Source of the DNA: Sphingomonadales bacterium
Lineage (GTDB): Bacteria; Bacteroidota; Bacteroidia; NS11-12g; UBA955
Assembly: GCA_016872175.1 (NCBI GenBank)
Contig: VHBA01000003.1
Location: forward strand, 1-64,000
Length of the DNA: 64,000 bases
Reading direction: 5' to 3'
Part shown: positions 57,885 through 64,000 of the stretch, piece by piece
Numbering within the stretch: the first letter of the stretch is position 1
How the letters are laid out: every line of letters begins with the position of its first letter
Position numbers and translations under genes: made by a program
Notes under the pieces: generated by a model
The model's input: the letters and a program-made list of their open reading frames with translations, nothing else
What the model was told of the DNA's origin: nothing
The model's database searches: none

Positions 57885-59066
57885 ATGAATATGCAAAATT
57901 CACCTGTTGAATTTTCTAATACCGAGGTTGCTTTTGCACACATGTCCAATGGGGGGTTGAGCAAAGCCCGCCTGCTTTTTAATAGTTTTAATTTTCCGGG
58001 ATTGCTTACACTTGGCCCACCAATGGCGAATATGGCTATTGCCCTGGGTTTTAAAAACCTGATAAAAAACACCATTTTCGAACAATTCTGCGGCGGAGAG
58101 AATGTTGATACCTGTCGTAAAACCATTGACAGGCTTGCTGCTTCCCGCATTGGTACCATCCTCGATTATTCCGTTGAAGGAGAGGAAAGCGAAGCCAATT
58201 TTGACGCTACCTGTGCGGAAATTATCAGAACTATTGATGCAGCTGCAGGCAATAACCATATTCCTTTCTCTGTTTTTAAGACTACCGGTATAATTCGATT
58301 TGCCCTGCTCGAAAAAATGAGCAGTCATGAAGCCTTAAGCGATTCGGAAAAAGAAGAATGGTCACGTGGTGTGGACCGATTCAATAAAATTTGCTCACAT
58401 GCCGAAGAAAAGCAAGTTAGAATTTTTGTGGACGCCGAAGAGAGCTGGATCCAGGATGCCATAGACCGACTTGCCGAAGAGGCTGCCAAACGTCATAATA
58501 CTAGAAAAGCCATCGTTTTCAATACCATTCAGCTGTACAGACATGACAGGCTTGAATATTTGAAAACCCAGATTGTGTATGCTACCTGGTTTCTGGGCTT
58601 TAAGCTGGTTCGGGGTGCCTACATGGAAAAGGAACGCAAACGCGCCAATGACGTGGGTTATATTGACCCAATTCAGCCAACCAAAGTGGCATCTGACCAT
58701 GACTATAACGAGGCACTCAAACATTGCATGCATCATATTGATAAAATTAGCATATGTGCAGGTACCCACAATGAGAATAGCAGCCGCTACTTAATGGAAT
58801 TGATGCAAGAGAAACAATTGCAGCCCGCTGATGAGCGTGTATGGTTCAGCCAGTTGCTGGGAATGAGTGATCATATATCCTACAATCTTAGTCACGCCGG
58901 CTATAATGTTTGCAAATATGTGCCTTACGGTCCTGTAAAAGCCGTGATTCCTTACCTTACAAGAAGGGCAAGGGAAAACAGCAGTGTGGCAGGACAAATG
59001 GGACGTGAGCTTTCGCTCATCGAGCAGGAAATCAAGCGCAGAAAACAAGTGGGGGCGAGAGGTTAA
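57885..59066 (+). CDS. Proline dehydrogenase
   Basis: TRKAIVFNTIQLYRHDRLEYL; FKLVRGAYMEKERKRA; CAGTHNENSSRYLMELM; VCKYVPYGPVKAVIPYLTRRARENSSV. Start at MNMQNSPVEF. Confidence 0.93.
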   Translation: MNMQNSPVEFSNTEVAFAHMSNGGLSKARLLFNSFNFPGLLTLGPPMANMAIALGFKNLIKNTIFEQFCGGENVDTCRKTIDRLAASRIGTILDYSVEGEESEANFDATCAEIIRTIDAAAGNNHIPFSVFKTTGIIRFALLEKMSSHEALSDSEKEEWSRGVDRFNKICSHAEEKQVRIFVDAEESWIQDAIDRLAEEAAKRHNTRKAIVFNTIQLYRHDRLEYLKTQIVYATWFLGFKLVRGAYMEKERKRANDVGYIDPIQPTKVASDHDYNEALKHCMHHIDKISICAGTHNENSSRYLMELMQEKQLQPADERVWFSQLLGMSDHISYNLSHAGYNVCKYVPYGPVKAVIPYLTRRARENSSVAGQMGRELSLIEQEIKRRKQVGARG

Positions 59067-60082
59067 TGGCAAAGCATCTTTGGAAAATGCTTGCTGTCCT
59101 TTTTCTTGCGTATGTGCTGGTGGGAGGGTTGTTTGTGCCGCTGAAAACGGGTGTTACCGGCGTTGATAAGCTAAATATCATTTCCGATACCACAACCACG
59201 CTAAACATAGATATTTATAATCCGGGTGAATCATTTAAACCCGAAAAAGCCGTGCTGGGAGGAAAGTATGGTTTTGTGGCAGATAGATTGGCTTATGATT
59301 CCGGTATTTTACATGCCGACTTCCTTCCCAGGCTTGGTAAAGAAGGTCCAGAGGGTATGAGTAATTTGTATGTGCTGGCCAATGGTCGCTGGATGGCTTT
59401 TCCTTCGGCAGTTTCCATCACACGTGCAACTTCCGACACAGGTACAAGCAATGCTCAGCCTATTGCTTCTGATGATTTGGATGCCCATGTAATGGCTTTT
59501 CCCAACAGACCCATCCTGAATGAAAGCATCAGAAACCTCTTTTATCATGTTCCCATGTGGTTTAGCATGATATTGCTTTTGCTGGTTTCGGCCGTGTATT
59601 CTGTTAAATATCTTGTAAAACCCAATTTACACTTTGATCTGCGCAGTGATGCCTTGATACGTGTGGCTATTCTGGCCGGTTTTCTGGGTTGTGCCACAGG
59701 TTCTGTTTGGGCCAGTGTTACCTGGGACAGCTGGTGGCCTCGTGACCCCAAACTCAATGGCGTTGCCATAGGAATGCTGATGTATAGCGCTTACCTGCTG
59801 CTAAGGTCCGGTATTCGCGATGATTACCAAAAAGCCCGAATCAGTGCGGTTTATAATCTGTTTGTTTTCCCCGTATTCATTGCCCTGATTGTTATAATGC
59901 CCAAATTGAGCGGAGACAGCCTGCATCCCGGGGCCGGCGGAACCGTAGGTTTTAATCAGTATGACCTGGATAATACCATGAGAATGTTCTTTTACCCGGC
60001 TGTAATTGGCTGGATACTGCTGTTCCTCTGGGTTGCATCTTTACATTACAGAATCAATAAATTGAAAAATCCGATAAATTAA
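59066..60082 (+). CDS. Heme export/cytochrome c biogenesis membrane protein, CcmC-like, with periplasmic N-terminal extension
   Basis: 338 aa; core NESIRNLFYHVPMWFSMILLLLVSAVYSVKYL and ASVTWDSWWPRDPKLNGVAIGMLMYSAYLLLR; about 115-aa insertion after TM1. Confidence 0.88.
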   Translation: MAKHLWKMLAVLFLAYVLVGGLFVPLKTGVTGVDKLNIISDTTTTLNIDIYNPGESFKPEKAVLGGKYGFVADRLAYDSGILHADFLPRLGKEGPEGMSNLYVLANGRWMAFPSAVSITRATSDTGTSNAQPIASDDLDAHVMAFPNRPILNESIRNLFYHVPMWFSMILLLLVSAVYSVKYLVKPNLHFDLRSDALIRVAILAGFLGCATGSVWASVTWDSWWPRDPKLNGVAIGMLMYSAYLLLRSGIRDDYQKARISAVYNLFVFPVFIALIVIMPKLSGDSLHPGAGGTVGFNQYDLDNTMRMFFYPAVIGWILLFLWVASLHYRINKLKNPIN

Positions 60083-60086
60083 ATAT

Positions 60087-60299
60087 ATGAAAAAAAAGTC
60101 AATTTTCCTAATATTTATGCTGTTTTTGTTAAGCAATGCCACGCCGTTGCTTGCTGAAAACAGCCCCATGCGCGGTAATGCCAAATTTAATGTGGTGGCT
60201 ACCGTGCTGGTAATCATATTCGCAGGTGTAATCGGTTATTTGGTTTACCTGGACAGAAAACTGAGCAGGATGGAAAAAGACAAAGAAAACCTGTCATGA
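60087..60299 (+). CDS. CcmD-like small protein
   Basis: 70 aa; one TM followed by YLDRKLSRMEKDKENLS; position between CcmC-like and CcmE-like genes. Confidence 0.7.
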   Translation: MKKKSIFLIFMLFLLSNATPLLAENSPMRGNAKFNVVATVLVIIFAGVIGYLVYLDRKLSRMEKDKENLS

Positions 60300-60694
60300 A
60301 ACCCCTGCATATTATATTGCTATTAATGGCAGCCCTCGGAATTGGGGCTGTTATTAGTCTTTATGGAAATACCACCCAGTATATAGCTTTCAAGGATGCA
60401 GAGACTCTTGCCAAAGAAAATCCTGGAAAGGAATATCATGTAGCTTGTAAGCTGAATAAACAGAAGCCGATTTTATACAATCCGCAGAAAGATCCGAATT
60501 ACCTTGAATTCTGGGCGATAGATAGTTTGGGCAAGGAAATGAAAGTGGTATTTGGAAAGCCAAAGCCACAGGACATGGAACGCAGTCAAAAACTTGTGCT
60601 GATTGGTTTTCAGGAGAAAGATTATTTCAGGGCCAATTCCATACTCAGTAAGTGTCCGAGTAAATATGAGGACGAACCCGTTAACAACCGCTAA
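60296..60694 (+). CDS. CcmE-like cytochrome c maturation protein
   Basis: 132 aa; N-terminal TM; OB-fold-like region; LVLIGFQEKDYFRANSILSKCPSKYE. Confidence 0.82.
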   Translation: MKPLHIILLLMAALGIGAVISLYGNTTQYIAFKDAETLAKENPGKEYHVACKLNKQKPILYNPQKDPNYLEFWAIDSLGKEMKVVFGKPKPQDMERSQKLVLIGFQEKDYFRANSILSKCPSKYEDEPVNNR

Positions 60695-60697
60695 CAC

Positions 60698-63337
60698 TTG
60701 GAAAATATTCAGTTTAATGGTGAAATGCTGTGGCCTGGAAATCTAGGGCAGTTTTTCATTGTGCTTTGCACGGTAGCGTCGTTGGGTGCGGCCTGGTTTT
60801 ATTTTCGGTCAGCCAATAAAGAGGAAGATTTAGACAGGCGCTGGGCACGCAGAATGTTTTATGTACAGGCATTTTCTGTACTGGCCATTTTCACTATTCT
60901 TTTTTGGATAATATTCAAACACCGATACGAATATTATTATGCGTGGCGCCATAGCAGCAATGCACTGCCGGTTTACTACATGATTTCCTGTTTTTGGGAA
61001 GGGCAGGAGGGAAGTTTTCTGCTATGGATGTTCTGGAATGCAGTTCTCGGATTGATTTTGCTACGCAAAGCCGGTCAGTGGGAAAGTCCTGTTATGGCAG
61101 TAGTCTCATTTGTGCAGTTGGGTTTAAGTACCATGTTACTCGGTCTTGGGCAGGGTGCGGCAGAATGGTCTATTCACATAGGTAGCAGCCCGTTTGATCT
61201 GCTGCGGGAACAAAGACCCGATTTTCTGCAAACTCCGGTAATGGGAACTATTGGTGGACCGGCCAATTATCTTCAGATATTTAAAGATGGAAACGGGCTT
61301 AATCAATTGCTGCAAAACTACTGGATGGTAATACATCCGCCTACGTTGTTTTTGGGCTTTGCTACTGCCATGGTACCCTTTGCCTACAGCATTGCCGGTT
61401 TATGGAAAAACAACGACCGCGGCTGGATTTCACCGGCTATTACGTGGAGTCTTGTGTGTGTAGGAATTCTGGGTGCCGGTATAATCATGGGGGGTTTCTG
61501 GGCCTATGAAAGTCTTTCATTTGGCGGTTACTGGGCCTGGGATCCGGTAGAAAACGCCAGTTTAATGCCCTGGCTGATAATGGCTTCAGCATCCCATATG
61601 CTGCTGATATCAAGAAGTACAGGCCGTCATTTGTTTACTGCTCATTTGCTGGTTCAGCTCAGTTTCTGGCTGGTGTTATACGCCACATTCCTTACCCGCA
61701 GCGGCATTTTGGGCGAAGCCAGTGTGCATTCATTTACCGATTTGGGATTAAGTGGACAACTGCTGATTTTGCTGTTGTCGCTGATGATGTTAAGCGTGCT
61801 GTCTGCCTTGCAAAATGCAAAATGGCGCTGGTCGGTGATTATAGGCTTTGTTGCCCTGGTGCTGGTGTTTAGCCTGCTTACCTTGTATGGTGGAAAGAAG
61901 AATCAGGAACAACTAACCCAAATCATGAAATGGACCGGTGTGATAGTTTTTACCGGTGTGTTTTCATGGTTTATTTACCAATTGTATTCCCGCACCAAAA
62001 CTCAACAGGAAGACGAGCGCTGGCTGAGCCGTGAAATGTGGATGTTTATCGGGGCCATGTTTCTTATCCTCTCATTGGTGCAGGTCTTTTCCGCTACATC
62101 AATTCCTGTATTCAACAAACTTTTTGGTTTTAGCAAAGCACCACCGAAACCTGAGGAATACAATGCTTTTCAATTGTGGCTGGCCATGCCTGTCATGCTG
62201 CTCATGGCCGTAGGCCAGTGTTTTCGCTGGCGCGATACGGATGCAAAAGTGCTGGGAAAACAGTTACTTTGGGTACTTGGAATTGGTTTGGTGGTTTCAG
62301 GTCTTGTTAATTTGATTTTCGGCATCAGCCAACCCAAATACATGTTGTTTTTACTATTGGGAGTTATGTTGTTTGTAGCCAATGTAATGTACCTGCGTCA
62401 GCAGCAAAAGCCAGTTTGGCTGGCCTGGGGTGGAAGCGTTGCGCATGCCGGCTTTGGAATTCTGCTGGTGGGGGTATTGGTTTCTTCGGTAAACCAAAAA
62501 ATACTTACATCTACCGAGGGTATACGATTTGCCTCAGAACTTAACAAAGACGGGAAAGTAGATGAGAAAGCGGTTAAATTCAACCGTGAGAATGTTATTC
62601 TGTATCAAAAACAGCCTGTGCAGCTTGGTGAATTCACAGCATCCTTTCAGGAAGTAATTCAGGATAAAGGCAATGACACCATCGACAAATATTTCAGAGT
62701 GTTTTTTACCCGGCTAAATAAGGACGGAACAATAGCAGATTCATTTACTTTATATCCAAAAACCCAAAACAACCCAAAAATGGGACTGCTGGCTGAACCC
62801 AGTACCCGTCATTTTATAAGCAGGGATATCTTTACGCATGTAAATTATGAAAGCAGTTTGGAAAAGAAAGAGCCATTCAGCGATTTCCAGGAAACCGTTG
62901 CCGCCCCCGGAGAAACGATCCTTACTGCATCGGGTAAGGTGAAGCTGCGTATTGATAGTGTAAGCCGTTTTAGCAGTGAAGAAGGTGCCGGTGTGCAGCT
63001 GGGTATTACCGCCATTCGGCTGCAAGATTCTGCGGTATTATTTCCCAGGTTTATCGTAAATACTTCCCAAAATAATTTTTCATCTATTCCTGCAATGAGT
63101 TCAGAACTTGGTGTAATTGCAGATATTGTGAATATTGAAGTGCCGGAACCCGGGCAATCTTCCGATAAAGTAAGGTTCCTGATTAAAACCGGTGAGAGAA
63201 GTCCCCAGAAAAATTATATCGTTATCAAAGCCATCGAATTTCCCTGGATAAACCTCGTATGGGCCGGCACCATTATCATGGTAATCGGATTTGCCATGGC
63301 AGTGGTATATCGGGTTAAACAAAATGCTGCCGCATAA
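60698..63337 (+). CDS. CcmF-like cytochrome c biogenesis protein
   Basis: 879 aa (TTG start at 60698 or ATG at 60725); WEGQEGSFLLWMFW; NYWMVIHPPTLFLGFAT; WAYESLSFGGYWAWDPVENASLMPWL; LTRSGILGEASVHSFTD. Confidence 0.93.
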   Translation: MENIQFNGEMLWPGNLGQFFIVLCTVASLGAAWFYFRSANKEEDLDRRWARRMFYVQAFSVLAIFTILFWIIFKHRYEYYYAWRHSSNALPVYYMISCFWEGQEGSFLLWMFWNAVLGLILLRKAGQWESPVMAVVSFVQLGLSTMLLGLGQGAAEWSIHIGSSPFDLLREQRPDFLQTPVMGTIGGPANYLQIFKDGNGLNQLLQNYWMVIHPPTLFLGFATAMVPFAYSIAGLWKNNDRGWISPAITWSLVCVGILGAGIIMGGFWAYESLSFGGYWAWDPVENASLMPWLIMASASHMLLISRSTGRHLFTAHLLVQLSFWLVLYATFLTRSGILGEASVHSFTDLGLSGQLLILLLSLMMLSVLSALQNAKWRWSVIIGFVALVLVFSLLTLYGGKKNQEQLTQIMKWTGVIVFTGVFSWFIYQLYSRTKTQQEDERWLSREMWMFIGAMFLILSLVQVFSATSIPVFNKLFGFSKAPPKPEEYNAFQLWLAMPVMLLMAVGQCFRWRDTDAKVLGKQLLWVLGIGLVVSGLVNLIFGISQPKYMLFLLLGVMLFVANVMYLRQQQKPVWLAWGGSVAHAGFGILLVGVLVSSVNQKILTSTEGIRFASELNKDGKVDEKAVKFNRENVILYQKQPVQLGEFTASFQEVIQDKGNDTIDKYFRVFFTRLNKDGTIADSFTLYPKTQNNPKMGLLAEPSTRHFISRDIFTHVNYESSLEKKEPFSDFQETVAAPGETILTASGKVKLRIDSVSRFSSEEGAGVQLGITAIRLQDSAVLFPRFIVNTSQNNFSSIPAMSSELGVIADIVNIEVPEPGQSSDKVRFLIKTGERSPQKNYIVIKAIEFPWINLVWAGTIIMVIGFAMAVVYRVKQNAAA

Positions 63338-64000
63338 ATGGTATATTGCAGGCACCGGTAACCTGGGCAGGGCGCTCGGTGAATTACTGCAAGCTTCAAC
63401 TGAAATTGAATTCGGAGGATGGCTTAGCCGCAATTCATCTGATGTTGATGTTTCACCGGTGTTCAATATTGAAACATATGCCGATCCCGGTGCAGGCGTT
63501 TTTCTGTGTATTCCGGATCGTTTTATTGAAACAACTGCTATTGAGCTTAAGCAGCGTTTTTCGGCAGTGGTGCACTGTAGCGGTATGCAACCGTTGTTTG
63601 CTTCCTGCAATGCTGTTTGCTGGCCCATGCAAACATTTTCAGCGGATGTGCCATCGGTGTGGAATAATGTTCCTGTGTTTATTGAAGCAAGCAACACTGA
63701 TTTGTTGGATTATTTAACCAATTTCTTCGGTAAATTGGGCGCGAAAACACTGGTTTCAGGTCTGAAAGAACGCCAAACAGCCCATCTAGCAGCAGTAATT
63801 GCCAATAATTTCAGCAATGCCATGTTCGCATTTGCCGCCGATGTATTAGCTACACGCAACCTTGATTCTGATTTGTTATTGCCAATTATACACCAAACGG
63901 TCGAAAAATTAAACCGTGTCAGTGCGAAGGATGCACAAACAGGGCCAGCTATACGCGAAGATTTAAATAGTATTCAAATGCAGGCAGAAATGCTGAAAAA
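63324..64000 (+). CDS. DUF2520/F420-dependent NADP oxidoreductase-like Rossmann protein (truncated by window end)
   Basis: Not in the ORF track because it runs off the window. My translation MLPHKWYIAGTGNLGRALGELLQ...LKERQTAHLAAVIANNFSNAMFAFA...AQTGPAIREDLNSIQMQAEMLK stays open to the end and overlaps the CcmF-like stop by 14 nt. Confidence 0.8.
   Translation, partial: MLPHKWYIAGTGNLGRALGELLQASTEIEFGGWLSRNSSDVDVSPVFNIETYADPGAGVFLCIPDRFIETTAIELKQRFSAVVHCSGMQPLFASCNAVCWPMQTFSADVPSVWNNVPVFIEASNTDLLDYLTNFFGKLGAKTLVSGLKERQTAHLAAVIANNFSNAMFAFAADVLATRNLDSDLLLPIIHQTVEKLNRVSAKDAQTGPAIREDLNSIQMQAEMLK

Noticed and set aside
63101-63697. 198-aa antisense ORF over the CcmF-like 3' end and the DUF2520-like gene
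   Set aside because: No recognisable domain. The plus strand carries two well-supported overlapping coding frames here.

Overview
The window looks like ordinary chromosomal DNA from a Bacteroidota (my placement: Chitinophagales/Sphingobacteriia-like, inferred from gene content, T9SS-type proteins and TAnnTTTG promoters). It is densely packed with about 60 genes. I recognised no rRNA, tRNA, CRISPR array, IS element, prophage or plasmid module. Main contents: penicillin-binding protein 1A; a PorW/SprE-like TPR lipoprotein; bactofilin followed by an F1Fo ATP synthase cluster (atpB-E-F-H-A-G, without atpDC); NfeD/SPFH; RelA/SpoT; two M20 peptidases; a ZIP transporter; LuxC-like acyl-CoA reductase; arginase; DnaG; NadE next to a GldB-like lipoprotein; a HK/RR pair; PhoH; PurC; an NHL/PKD protein with a T9SS sorting tail; an LTA-synthase-like sulfatase; a LytS/LytTR pair; HMG-CoA lyase; an S9 peptidase; DapD; a TonB-type outer-membrane protein; DnaX; proline dehydrogenase; and a cytochrome c maturation cluster (CcmC/D/E/F). 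The most interesting signal is in dnaX. The reading frame stops just after an A10 run, the tau C-terminal extension continues open in the -1 frame, and a two-part stem-loop holding the frame-0 stop codon lies immediately downstream. This is a strong candidate for programmed frameshifting or transcriptional slippage. Secondary observations: an intrinsic terminator inside the 5' end of a TTGA-coupled ORF, a perfect 11-bp hairpin between atpE and atpF, a bactofilin-linked membrane stalk without its expected M23 domain, an 18-bp inverted repeat that places TAnnTTTG -7 motifs on both strands of a divergent intergenic region, and several -7 motifs so close to start codons that leaderless mRNAs are implied. 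I did not find a convincing wholly new multi-gene system.
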